Assembly: GCA_003249275.1 (NCBI GenBank) | Contig: QKJO01000210.1 | Coordinates: 1 to 7,733, forward strand | Direction of reading: 5' to 3' | Origin: Spirochaetaceae bacterium | GTDB lineage: Bacteria > Spirochaetota > Spirochaetia > Spirochaetales_E > Spirochaetaceae_B | DNA length: 7,733 nucleotides | Shown here: piece by piece, positions 1 to 6,615 of the stretch | Layout: every line of letters begins with the position of its first letter | Numbering within the stretch: the first letter of the stretch is position 1 | Made by a program: the position numbers and the translations under genes | Notes under the pieces: generated by a model | What the model saw: the letters and a program-made list of their open reading frames with translations, nothing else | What the model was told of the DNA's origin: nothing | The model's database searches: none

Positions 1-290
1 GCATAGGCGGTCAGAGAACAGAACATGACATTGGCCAGAGCGCTTAGAATACAGATTGTGAAACTGTTGAAAAAGAAGGTGCCGAATCCTACGATACCGA
101 TTCCCTTCCAGCCGCTGACATAGTTTTCCAGAGTAAACACGGAAGGAAAAATTCCCGGATCGGAGAAGATCATATCCCCCGGTTTAAAGGAGGCTCCGAT
201 CAGCCAGAGAATCGGATAGAGCATTCCCAGACCGAGAAGGATTATAAAGACATTGGCCGACAGCTGGTTCAGGAGACTCTTTTTTTTCAT
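1..290 (-). CDS. Sugar ABC transporter permease, MalG type (partial, N-terminal 96 residues)
   Basis: This is the start of an inner-membrane permease subunit of a carbohydrate ABC importer; the C-terminal part, including the EAA loop that contacts the ATPase, lies beyond the left edge. The reading frame opens at ATG 288-290 with MKKKSLLNQL, followed by a hydrophobic helix at about residues 13-34. Next comes a periplasmic stretch with the ASFKP and LENY pattern usual in MalG-type permeases, then the start of a second helix near residue 73. The start is supported by GGGGAG seven bases upstream, which overlaps the stop codon of the preceding permease gene; the gap is only four bases, so the two are translationally close and surely in one operon. 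The substrate cannot be told from the sequence. The family assignment is firm; a glycerol-3-phosphate or oligosaccharide role is equally possible. Confidence 0.88.
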   Translation of the reverse strand, partial: MKKKSLLNQLSANVFIILLGLGMLYPILWLIGASFKPGDMIFSDPGIFPSVFTLENYVSGWKGIGIVGFGTFFFNSFTICILSALANVMFCSLTAY

Positions 291-294
291 ACCC

Positions 295-1227
295 CTACTC
301 CCCGCTTCCGTATGTGACCAGAGTTCCGGAGATCTTGAATGCACCGGCCGTCAGAACGGCAATGATGATCAGAAGGACCCAGGCCATCGCCGCTGCGTAG
401 CCCATCTCCGAAAATCCGAAACCTTTGATATAGAGATAAAGACTGTAGAACATTGTGGAATCCAGAGGACCTCCCGACCCTCCGGAGACTATAAAAGCCT
501 GGGTAAAGGACTGGAAGGCACTGACCATCTGCATGACAAAGTTAAAAAAGATGATGGGAGACAGGCCCGGAAGGGTTATGACAAAAAACTGCCGGATACT
601 CCCCGCTCCGTCCACACTGGATGCCTCATAGTACTCTGTCGGAATCTGCTGCAGCCCTGCCAGAAAGATGATCATGGGAGAACCGAACTGCCAGACCGCC
701 AGAAGAATGAGGGTCGACAGAGCATATCTGGGATTTGAGATCCAGGACGGCAGCCCTTCGAGTCCGAACAGACTGGACAGAATAAGATTGAGAAGGCCGT
801 CACCGGAAAAAATCCGTCTCCAGAGCACGGCGATGGCCACCGAACCTCCCAGAAGAGTGGGAATATAATACAGAGCTCTGTACAAAGGAGCCAGACGCAG
901 TTTTCTGTTCATAAGCATGGCCACGGCCAGAGCGAAAACCAGCTTGAGGGGAACCGAAACAAACACATAGCGGAAGGTCACGAATACGGAGTTGAGAAAC
1001 CGTTCATCTCCCAGAATCTTTTCGCTGCCTCCGAACATGACTATATAATTCCGAAGCCCTACCCAGACCGGGGGGATACGGAGGTTGTACTTTGTAAACG
1101 AAAGGAAGAGGGAGTAAAACATGGGATAGAGAGTCAGTATGAAAAACCCGGCAAGCCAGGGAGTCATAAAGGCATAGGACGTCAGGTTTTCGCGCAGTTT
1201 CTTATTCATAGTACAGGAATTATCCAC
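295..1227 (-). CDS. Sugar ABC transporter permease, MalF/UgpA type
   Basis: This is a membrane permease subunit of a carbohydrate ABC importer and partner of the MalG-type permease that follows four bases downstream. In the 310-residue version, six hydrophobic helices fall at about 20-42, 82-106, 118-138, 168-190, 222-246 and 276-298. The cytoplasmic EAA loop that docks on the ATPase is at about 199-220 (EASSVDGAG, ending ITLP). The N-terminal MTPWLAGFFILTLYP pattern is typical of the UgpA/LacF branch. The start is uncertain: GTG at 1225-1227 gives 310 residues but has no spaced ribosome-binding site. ATG at 1207-1209 gives 304 residues, starts MNKKLREN as relatives do, and has a purine-rich AAGGGTGG upstream, though with long spacing; I prefer ATG. 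No substrate-binding protein gene lies between this gene and the divergent regulator, so it must be elsewhere, perhaps past the left edge. Length and motifs are complete. Confidence 0.93.
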   Translation of the reverse strand: MDNSCTMNKKLRENLTSYAFMTPWLAGFFILTLYPMFYSLFLSFTKYNLRIPPVWVGLRNYIVMFGGSEKILGDERFLNSVFVTFRYVFVSVPLKLVFALAVAMLMNRKLRLAPLYRALYYIPTLLGGSVAIAVLWRRIFSGDGLLNLILSSLFGLEGLPSWISNPRYALSTLILLAVWQFGSPMIIFLAGLQQIPTEYYEASSVDGAGSIRQFFVITLPGLSPIIFFNFVMQMVSAFQSFTQAFIVSGGSGGPLDSTMFYSLYLYIKGFGFSEMGYAAAMAWVLLIIIAVLTAGAFKISGTLVTYGSGE

Positions 1228-1253
1228 CCTTAGTCTGGATTGACCGTCATTCC

Positions 1254-1279
1254 CTCAGGTTCCCTGAGACCCCGAGGGG
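1254..1279 (-). repeat. Inverted repeats in the permease-operon leader
   Basis: CTCAGG (1254-1259) and CCTGAG (1263-1268) form a perfect 6-bp inverted repeat with a 3-base loop. It is followed by CCCC (1270-1273) and GGGG (1276-1279). In the minus-strand mRNA these lie about 45-70 bases before the preferred ATG. CCCTC (1252-1256) could instead pair with GAGGG (1274-1278), which would exclude the first stem. The function is unknown; an operator or a leader RNA fold are both possible. Confidence 0.4.
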
Positions 1280-1340
1280 ACCGGCAATCGGAAGGATCGG
1301 TAATAATCAATGGCAATTAACTTAAACTACTATGAATACG

Positions 1341-1356
1341 GGTGAGGAGATTCACA
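1341..1356. promoter_or_regulatory. CRP-like binding site
   Basis: The plus strand reads GGTGA-N6-TCACA, which on the minus strand is TGTGA-N6-TCACC. This matches nine of the ten conserved positions of the classic CRP consensus TGTGA-N6-TCACA with correct spacing. It lies between a sugar-transport operon and its likely regulator, where carbon-source control is expected. No CRP gene is visible here, and whether this organism has a regulator of that specificity is inference. Confidence 0.4.
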
Positions 1357-1417
1357 ATAACAATCATAGAATTTAACATTTTCGCTCATCGGATCTTCTC
1401 CGGCTGACAGATTATCC

Positions 1418-1447
1418 TTCCCTGTCACCATCCTCCTGAGATATAAT
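1418..1447 (+). promoter_or_regulatory. Candidate promoter of the AraC-type regulator gene
   Basis: A perfect -10 hexamer TATAAT lies at 1442-1447, with only a weak -35 (TTCCCT, 1418-1423, 18-base spacer). Transcription would begin near 1454, giving a leader of about 43 bases before ATG 1497. A poor -35 beside a good -10 suits a promoter that depends on an activator, but that is inference. Confidence 0.4.
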
Positions 1448-1496
1448 CCGACAAAGAAGGTCATTTTAAATCTGATTCTTCATCGAGGATGTATTC

Positions 1497-2297
1497 ATGT
1501 CTCTTGTGTACTGCAATTATGGAAACAGAAACTACGCCGATAAACCGATCAGCATAAATACGCGCGGCTGCTGGGAGTTCCAGTTCACGGTTTCGGGCAA
1601 GAACATTCTGAAAAAGAGAGGGGATGAATTACAGACCTGGAATGAGAATCACAATTTCTGGATATCCACACCCGATTCCACCCACGGCTGGAACTCTGCC
1701 GACAGAAAGGGTTCCGTCATTGCGGTTTTCCATTTTTCCGAGATACCCGAATCCTTCTCAAAGATATTCAACGGCCGCAGAACCATATCGGCCCGGGTGG
1801 ACCGGAAAGTCCTCGATTCCGTCCTTTTAATGGCCAAAAAGCTCTCTCCTCTGGTTTTATCGCCCCATTATGCCGATATTCTGGAATTCGAAATCTGCTG
1901 CAGAAAGCTGTGCCTCCTGTTCCTCAAATACACGGATGAAAAACTGGAGAGCAGGATATGGAACAACCATCACCAGGTCGTCAGTGCCGCCGTTGCCTGG
2001 TTCTGCGCCCATATGAATGAAGGGATCGGTGTTCATGAGACGGCGGAAAAGATGGGATACAGCGTCAGCCAGCTGAGGAAAATATTCGTCAAAATCAGAG
2101 GGGTCGGCCCCAGTGAAGTGTTTGAGGAGTGCCGGATGAACCGTGCCAAAGAACTCCTGCAGCACGGGCAGATGTCGGTCATCGACATATCTCTGGAATG
2201 CGGATACAGCAACCACAGCTCCTTTTCGAGGGCTTTCAGCAAGTATTACAATGAAACGCCCATACATCTTAAAAAAACCCATGTCTATGAATTCTAG
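1497..2297 (+). CDS. AraC/XylS-family transcriptional regulator
   Basis: This is a DNA-binding regulator, most likely of the divergent sugar-permease operon. Of 266 residues, about 1-130 form a cupin-like sensor domain: CWEFQFTVSG at 25-34, then an acidic turn, then a TPDSTHGW segment at 58-65, where AraC-type sensors carry a P...H motif. The C-terminal 100 residues are the double helix-turn-helix. The first is at about 177-198 (ETAEKMGYSVSQLRKIF), then the linker GVGPSEVF with RMNRAKELL, then the second at about 226-250 (ISLECGYSNHSSFSRAF), which is close to the AraC family signature. The start is well fixed by GAGG at 1485-1488, eight bases before ATG. Family members usually bind a small carbohydrate in the sensor domain and activate neighbouring genes. 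The inducer cannot be read from the sequence. Length and domain order are normal. Confidence 0.93.
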   Translation: MSLVYCNYGNRNYADKPISINTRGCWEFQFTVSGKNILKKRGDELQTWNENHNFWISTPDSTHGWNSADRKGSVIAVFHFSEIPESFSKIFNGRRTISARVDRKVLDSVLLMAKKLSPLVLSPHYADILEFEICCRKLCLLFLKYTDEKLESRIWNNHHQVVSAAVAWFCAHMNEGIGVHETAEKMGYSVSQLRKIFVKIRGVGPSEVFEECRMNRAKELLQHGQMSVIDISLECGYSNHSSFSRAFSKYYNETPIHLKKTHVYEF

Positions 2298-2302
2298 CGG
2301 TC

Positions 2303-2323
2303 CCGGAAAGCCTAGTCTTCCGG
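2303..2323. repeat. Hairpin in the convergent gap between araC-type gene and comM
   Basis: CCGGAA (2303-2308) and TTCCGG (2318-2323) form a perfect 6-bp inverted repeat with a 9-base loop, starting six bases after the regulator's stop codon. It is placed where a terminator would be expected for both converging genes, but neither strand has a run of T after the stem, so it is not a canonical intrinsic terminator. A second, weaker stem lies at 2342-2354 (GGAAA / TTTCC). Confidence 0.3.
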
Positions 2324-2399
2324 TGAGCGAAATTGTTAAATGGAAAGGGTTTCCCGATCAGTGAACTTTCGAATCAGCCAGGATTTTCCTTCCGTTGAT

Positions 2400-3935
2400 T
2401 CACTCCCTGTTCCAGAAAAAATCGCTGTCTCCGTACCGTCTGTACTGACCCGCCTCCTCCACATCCTCCTGCCGGATTTCATCCCTGTCCCGCAGATCGG
2501 CAATGGTCCGTGAAACCTTCAGGATGGAATGACAGGCTCTGGATGAGAGCCCCAGACGGGAGGCGATAAGGGCAAAGTACTCTTTCAGTTCAGGGCTCAG
2601 GGGGCAGAACTCCTGCAGCAATCCGGTGGGAATGTCCCGGTTCCTTGAAAAATTCCTCCCTTCATAACGGGAAGACTGCCGCTGTACTGAAGCGGCAATC
2701 CTCTCTCTCAGATCGGCGGAAGTCTCCGTCGTCCCTGTCAGCAGAACAAGGGGTGAAACAGGTTCGACGGGAACTCTGATATCGATCCGGTCGATCAGGG
2801 CTCCGCCCACCTTCTTCCAGTAGCGGCTGATCTCGCTTGAGCTGCAGATGCAGACCGCCTGCGCCTTTCCGAGATTTCCGCAGGGGCAGGGATTGGCGGC
2901 CAGAAGGAGCTGGAACCGGGAGGGATACCAGTAGGACTGACCTGCTCGTACGATCGTCACCCTTCCGTTCTCAAGAGGTTCCCTGAGACTCTGCAGTATC
3001 CGCCCCTGGAATTCGGGTGTCTCATCCAGGAACAGAACTCCTCCATGGGCCAGGGAAATCTCACCCGGGGTGATCTGCACTCCTCCGCCGATCAGACCCT
3101 CCATGGTGGCGGAGTGATGAGGCATCCTGAAGGGAGGTCTCGTCACCAGTCCGGTTCCGCGTCCGAGCTTCCCGGCCTGCGACCAGATGCGGGAGACTTC
3201 ATGGCTGACTGCGGGTGTCAGATCGGGAAGCAGTCCCTCCAGCATAGTCGCCCCAAGGGTCTTCCCCGATCCCGGCGGGCCGAACAGAAGCATGTGATGG
3301 CCGCCTGCGGCTGCCACCATAAGAGCACGTTTCAGGTGAGCCTGCCCTTTCAGATCCTTAATGTCGGGACAGCTTTCATGATCGGTTCCGATTTTCAGTT
3401 CGCCCCTCACAGGGGGAGGTGCAGGTGAGAGATCCGACTCCAGGGATTGATTGATCTCTTTCAGATGGGAAAGTGAAATGACTTCAAGAGCACCCGCCGA
3501 TACCGCTTCGTCCAGATTTTCCGGAGGGACCATGAATTTGCGGATTCCCCCCTTCAGGGCTGAAGAAACGGCGGAGATGGTTCCCTTAACCGGTCTCAAC
3601 CGGCCGGAAAGTTCCAGTTCGCCCAGGATGAGCCAGGATTCATTGTCAGCGCTTTGAAGCTGTTTTGATGCAATCAGCACCGCTACGGCCAGGGAGAGGT
3701 CAAAGGATGCACCCTCTTTTCTGATATCCGCAGGGGCCATGTTGATCAGGATGCGGCCGCCGGGAAAATCAAAACCCGACTGCATGATGGCGACGCGAAT
3801 CCGTTCCCGCGCCTCCCTGACGGCTCCGTCGGGCAGACCGATGATATCCATGGACGGAATACCCCGGCGGATGTAGACCTCCACACTGATCAGGTGACCT
3901 TCAAAACCGGCCGTGACAAAGCTGAATACCTGCAT
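2400..3935 (-). CDS. comM: ComM/YifB-family Mg-chelatase-like AAA+ ATPase
   Basis: This is a cytoplasmic AAA+ ATPase. Characterised family members form hexamers that drive branch migration of DNA strands, notably when incoming single-stranded DNA is integrated during natural transformation; the family is also widespread in bacteria not known to be competent. At 511 residues it is the usual length. The N-terminal ChlI-like domain (about 20-141) carries IIGLPDGAVREARERIR and INMAPADIRKEG. The AAA+ core (about 190-390) has Walker A GPPGSGKT at 219-226, the family motif FRMPHHSAT at 269-277, Walker B GVLFLDE at 299-305, and ANPCPCG at 347-353 with CIC at 362-364. These four cysteines recur in the family and may bind metal. 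The region ends with LIDRIDI at 380-386. The C-terminal domain has SRACHSILKVSRTIADL at 465-481, with Cys where Tyr is common. GGAGGG precedes the ATG closely. rnhA lies 47 bases upstream on the same strand, so they may share a transcript. Confidence 0.95.
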   Translation of the reverse strand: MQVFSFVTAGFEGHLISVEVYIRRGIPSMDIIGLPDGAVREARERIRVAIMQSGFDFPGGRILINMAPADIRKEGASFDLSLAVAVLIASKQLQSADNESWLILGELELSGRLRPVKGTISAVSSALKGGIRKFMVPPENLDEAVSAGALEVISLSHLKEINQSLESDLSPAPPPVRGELKIGTDHESCPDIKDLKGQAHLKRALMVAAAGGHHMLLFGPPGSGKTLGATMLEGLLPDLTPAVSHEVSRIWSQAGKLGRGTGLVTRPPFRMPHHSATMEGLIGGGVQITPGEISLAHGGVLFLDETPEFQGRILQSLREPLENGRVTIVRAGQSYWYPSRFQLLLAANPCPCGNLGKAQAVCICSSSEISRYWKKVGGALIDRIDIRVPVEPVSPLVLLTGTTETSADLRERIAASVQRQSSRYEGRNFSRNRDIPTGLLQEFCPLSPELKEYFALIASRLGLSSRACHSILKVSRTIADLRDRDEIRQEDVEEAGQYRRYGDSDFFWNRE

Positions 3936-3982
3936 AATCCCTCCACCGCCTTCTACGGCTGTATCGGGATGGGTGATTCAAA

Positions 3983-4450
3983 CTATTGGTACTTCAGCCT
4001 CTCCTGTTCCACAAGACTGTCGCAGAGTTCATTGTACTTGTCTCCCGAATGACCCTTGACCCAGTGCCAGGAGAGATCGAACTGATCACAGAGTTCTTTC
4101 ATCCGTATCCAGAGTTCCTTGTTTTTGACGGGTTGTTTGGAGGCGGTCTTCCATCCGTTTCTGATCCAGCCGTGAATCCACTGGGTCAGTCCGTTCTTGA
4201 CGTACTGGGAGTCGGTATAGATCTTTGCTTTCAGAGGAAGCCTCATTCCCTTGATGATCTCAAGGGCCGTAATGACGGCTGTCATTTCCATTCTGTTGTT
4301 GGTTGTTTCGGCTTCGCCGCCCGAATAGTGATGCTCTTCTCCGCCTGCAAGAATGACGCAGGCCCACCCGCCGGGTCCGGGGTTTCCCGTACAACCGCCG
4401 TCGGTATAGATTGTGATGGAATCTTCTGTTTTCATGGGGGAAGAATACAT
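3983..4450 (-). CDS. rnhA: Ribonuclease HI
   Basis: This enzyme cuts the RNA strand of RNA-DNA hybrids, removing primers and R-loops in the cytoplasm. All catalytic positions are present. Numbered from the internal Met at 4433-4435, they are Asp12 in YTDGGCTGNPGPGGW, Glu50 in NNRMEMTA, Asp75 in YTDSQYV, His129 in VKGHSGD and Asp139 in NELCD. The basic handle region IRNGWKTASKQPVKN (about 91-105) is also present, as in the Escherichia coli type. The start needs judgement. The longest frame begins at TTG 4534, which lies upstream of the predicted transcription start (about 4499) and overlaps the divergent gene, so I reject it. ATG 4448-4450 gives 155 residues, the same as the E. coli enzyme, and has a weak CGGA six bases upstream. 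ATG 4433-4435 gives 150 residues but is preceded by pyrimidines. comM follows 47 bases downstream. Confidence 0.93.
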   Translation of the reverse strand: MYSSPMKTEDSITIYTDGGCTGNPGPGGWACVILAGGEEHHYSGGEAETTNNRMEMTAVITALEIIKGMRLPLKAKIYTDSQYVKNGLTQWIHGWIRNGWKTASKQPVKNKELWIRMKELCDQFDLSWHWVKGHSGDKYNELCDSLVEQERLKYQ

Positions 4451-4505
4451 TTTTTTCCGCAGACGGGATAGGGAAAAATGACAATTCCTGATAGCATGGG
4501 TGAAA

Positions 4506-4534
4506 ATTATCTGCGAGGATCGAATGAATATCAA
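4506..4534 (-). promoter_or_regulatory. Predicted rnhA promoter inside the start of the divergent gene
   Basis: On the minus strand, TTGATA (4529-4534) and GATAAT (4506-4511) are separated by exactly 17 bases. Each matches five of six consensus positions for the main vegetative sigma factor. Transcription would start near 4499, about 49 bases before ATG 4450. The -35 box falls within codons 2-4 of the small plus-strand gene, and the spacer covers that gene's ribosome-binding site. Confidence 0.6.
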
Positions 4535-4808
4535 ATCACTTCTGACTGAGTACAGCCTTGAGATCGATGATGTGAGATGGTACCTTTCCCGGGTGCTTAC
4601 GGAACGGATTCAATCGATGGCAGAAAAGCCCGAAGAGCTGACCAGATTCATCTGGTCTTCCGCTCTGAGCGACGAACTGTACAATATGGAGGAGCGTTTT
4701 CTGAAAACGCTCCAGGACCAGATCGACGAGAAGACCCTGGATGAAAGCCATCTCAGAGACATGCTTGCCGATATGGAGACGGCCCGGAGGAGAAGATTAG
4801 GCTTCTGA
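4524..4808 (+). CDS. Small charged helical protein of unknown function
   Basis: I do not recognise this 94-residue protein. The start is ATG 4524 (MNIKSLLTEY), chosen because GAGG at 4515-4518 sits five bases upstream; an upstream ATG at 4500 would add eight residues and has no comparable site. The protein is rich in Glu, Asp, Arg and Leu, looks almost wholly helical, and has no signal peptide, membrane segment or cysteine. It ends in a basic RRRRLGF tail. A short EIDDVRWYLSRVLTERI segment (13-29) could form an amphipathic helix. Codon use resembles that of its neighbours, and its frame together with the ribosome-binding site makes a real gene likely. It is divergent from rnhA and convergent with the phosphosugar mutase gene, with 15 bases between stop codons. 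A perfect hairpin lies in its coding sequence at 4691-4713. A regulatory or adaptor role is possible but nothing in the sequence shows it. Confidence 0.75.
   Translation: MNIKSLLTEYSLEIDDVRWYLSRVLTERIQSMAEKPEELTRFIWSSALSDELYNMEERFLKTLQDQIDEKTLDESHLRDMLADMETARRRRLGF
4691..4713. repeat. Perfect 10-bp inverted repeat inside the small unknown gene
   Basis: GGAGCGTTTT (4691-4700) and AAAACGCTCC (4704-4713) are exact reverse complements separated by CTG. The element lies inside codons 56-64 of the small gene. It is also about 110-133 bases past the stop codon of the converging mutase gene. It would form a stable stem in RNA from either strand, with part of the stem A/U rich near the loop. No T-run follows on either side, so it is not a standard intrinsic terminator. 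Confidence 0.8.
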
Positions 4809-4823
4809 TCCGGGCATCCGTAC

Positions 4824-6578
4824 TCAGGCGGAGGGCATCATGGCCATGATGTCCCGTTCTATGGCGGCCATCTTGGCGGAAACCTGCTTCTTCGCTGCAT
4901 CAAGTGCCATACCCGATTCACTGCAGATGGATGCATAGAATTTGATCTTCGGTTCTGTTCCCGAAGGCCGGGCCGTGATCAGACTGCCGTCTTCCAGGAC
5001 AAACTGGAGGACATCGGAGGAAGGAAGATCGATATCCGTATCCATTTCGGAAGTCAGAAGATTCCTGGTTGTTCCGGCTTTATAGTCTTTCAGGGCACTG
5101 ACAACCACCCCCCCCAGCCTGGCGGGCGGGTTCTTTCTCAGGTCTGCCATAAGATCAGCCATAACCTGCTGCCCCGACTGTCCCTTGAAGTACTGTGAGA
5201 TAAGGATCTCTTCATAGTAACCGAATCTTTTATAGATATCATTCAGGTGATCCAGAACGGTTCTTCCCTGTGCGACATTCCAGAGAGCCATTTCGGCGCT
5301 CATGGTGGCGGCGGAAACGGCGTCCTTGTCCCTTACTTCGTTTTCAACCAGAAATCCGTAGCTTTCCTCTCCGCCGAAGACGTAGTTGTGAGATCCCGTC
5401 TCTTCAAACTCCCTCATCTTTTCACCGATGTATTTGAAACCTGTGAGAACCTTGAAAGTTTCGGCTCCGTAGGACTCGGCGATTCTGATCTGCAGGTCGG
5501 TCGTGACGATTGTGTTGACGAAAGCGGGCCGGGGGGGAAGAGTGCCCATTTCCGTTCTTGAGTGAAAGATATAGTCGGTCAGCAGCGCACCAAGCTGGTT
5601 TCCGGTGATCAGCGTGTACCTGTCTCCATCGGGAACGGCGATGCCCAGCCTGTCTGCATCGGGGTCTGTTCCCATGACCAGATCGGCTTTCTCTCTGACG
5701 GCATAATCCAGGGCCATCTGCATGGCCGGAGTTATTTCGGGATTGGGAAAGTCCACCGTGGGGAAGGCTCCGTCCGGCTCTCTCTGTTCCCGGACAGTGA
5801 TGACCTGAATTCCCATCTTTCCCAGTGCCGTTTCGACCGGGACAGTACCGGTTCCGTGCAGAGGCGTATAAACAACCTTGAGATCCCGGCCCTTTTCCCG
5901 CACGAGTTCGGGACGGAGAGACTGGGCGATGACCATATCCAGGTAGGGTGTATCCACTGCCTCATCCACCATATGGAGCAGATTCTTCTGTTCCGCCTCT
6001 TCACGGCTGATGACCCGGATATCGTCTGTCACGGAACGGACTTCGGTGATGATTCCCGTATCGTGGGGCGCTGTGATCTGAGCACCGTCCTCCCAGTAGA
6101 CCTTATAGCCGTTGTATTCCGCAGGATTGTGACTGGCCGTAACCATAACACCCGCACAGCAGCCCAGTCTGCGGACGGCATAGGAGAGTTCAGGAGTGGG
6201 TCTCAGAGAGGTGAAAAGATAGGCTTCAATCCCGTTTCCGGCAAAAACCAGGGCAGCTTCCAGGGCAAACAGATCGGAGTAGTGCCTCGAATCATAGGCC
6301 AGTACGACCCTTTTCTTCCCTTCGGATGCGTTTTTCAGAACATAATTGGCCAGACCCTGGGTCGCCTTTCTGACGGTGAAGGGATTCATCCGGTTCATAC
6401 CGCCCCCGATGACGCCCCTCAATCCTCCGGTCCCGAAGGAGAGTTCGGTGTAAAACCTGTCATTCAGCTCCTCCCAGTTTTCCTCCTTCAGCAGATTTTT
6501 GATCTGATCACTGAAAATCGGATTTTTCTCTCTGGCAAGGTAATCCTCTGCTTTTCCTATAAGTTCATCTCGTTCCAT
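4824..6578 (-). CDS. Phosphosugar mutase (phosphoglucomutase / phosphomannomutase family)
   Basis: This is a cytoplasmic alpha-D-phosphohexomutase, most likely interconverting glucose-1-phosphate and glucose-6-phosphate, with mannose phosphates possible; it uses a phosphoserine and one Mg ion. All four active-site loops are intact in its 584 residues. The catalytic Ser149 lies in TASHNP (147-152), followed by AEYNGYK. The metal loop DPDADR at 305-310 has Asp305, Asp307 and Asp309. The sugar-binding loop is GGEESYG at 402-408, and the phosphate-binding loop is RPSGTEPK at 537-544. The long N-terminal part with ELSFGTGGLRG (45-55) places it in the longer bacterial PgcA-like branch of about 580 residues, not the 450-residue ManB/AlgC branch. 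The start is supported by GAGGGG six bases upstream of ATG. The HAD phosphatase gene ends 37 bases upstream on the same strand, suggesting an operon. Glucose versus mannose preference cannot be decided from motifs alone. Confidence 0.95.
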   Translation of the reverse strand: MERDELIGKAEDYLAREKNPIFSDQIKNLLKEENWEELNDRFYTELSFGTGGLRGVIGGGMNRMNPFTVRKATQGLANYVLKNASEGKKRVVLAYDSRHYSDLFALEAALVFAGNGIEAYLFTSLRPTPELSYAVRRLGCCAGVMVTASHNPAEYNGYKVYWEDGAQITAPHDTGIITEVRSVTDDIRVISREEAEQKNLLHMVDEAVDTPYLDMVIAQSLRPELVREKGRDLKVVYTPLHGTGTVPVETALGKMGIQVITVREQREPDGAFPTVDFPNPEITPAMQMALDYAVREKADLVMGTDPDADRLGIAVPDGDRYTLITGNQLGALLTDYIFHSRTEMGTLPPRPAFVNTIVTTDLQIRIAESYGAETFKVLTGFKYIGEKMREFEETGSHNYVFGGEESYGFLVENEVRDKDAVSAATMSAEMALWNVAQGRTVLDHLNDIYKRFGYYEEILISQYFKGQSGQQVMADLMADLRKNPPARLGGVVVSALKDYKAGTTRNLLTSEMDTDIDLPSSDVLQFVLEDGSLITARPSGTEPKIKFYASICSESGMALDAAKKQVSAKMAAIERDIMAMMPSA

Positions 6579-6615
6579 GACCTTCCCCTCTGATTATCTG
6601 TATTATTCAAGTTTA

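Larger units (their letters stand above)
1228..1496. promoter_or_regulatory. Divergent control region between permease operon and AraC-type regulator
   Basis: These 269 bases separate the two divergent transcription units and contain no convincing gene. They hold a CRP-like palindrome (1341-1356), an inverted repeat in the permease leader (1254-1279) and a perfect TATAAT at 1442-1447 for the regulator. A weak candidate permease promoter on the minus strand is TTGTGA (1352-1357) and CATAGT (1329-1334) with a 17-base spacer; it overlaps the CRP-like site, so both may not be real as described. CTATGAAT (1330-1337) and AATCATAG (1362-1369) form an imperfect inverted pair that could be regulator half-sites. 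Only the region's regulatory role is well supported. Confidence 0.7.

Noticed and set aside
253..738. Plus-strand frame of 161 codons over the permease genes
   Set aside because: It is antisense to two clear membrane permeases, and its translation is low-complexity and charged with no domain pattern.
1857..2282. Minus-strand frame of 141 codons opposite the AraC-type gene
   Set aside because: It is antisense to an unambiguous double helix-turn-helix domain and has no start signal of its own.
2371..2401. Inverted repeat GAATCA / TGATTC near the comM stop codon
   Set aside because: The loop is 19 bases, the arms are short and A/T rich, and there is no T-run; likely chance.
3986..4471. Plus-strand frame of 161 codons opposite rnhA
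   Set aside because: It is the mirror of RNase HI, whose catalytic residues are all intact on the other strand.
4451..4534. N-terminal extension of RNase HI from TTG 4534
   Set aside because: The extension overlaps the divergent gene, lies mostly upstream of the predicted transcription start and adds residues not seen in RNase HI.
5562..6593. Long plus-strand open frame (343 codons) opposite the phosphosugar mutase gene
   Set aside because: It lies wholly antisense to a gene with all family motifs, and its translation has no recognisable domain. G/C-ending codons in the real gene keep the opposite frame open.
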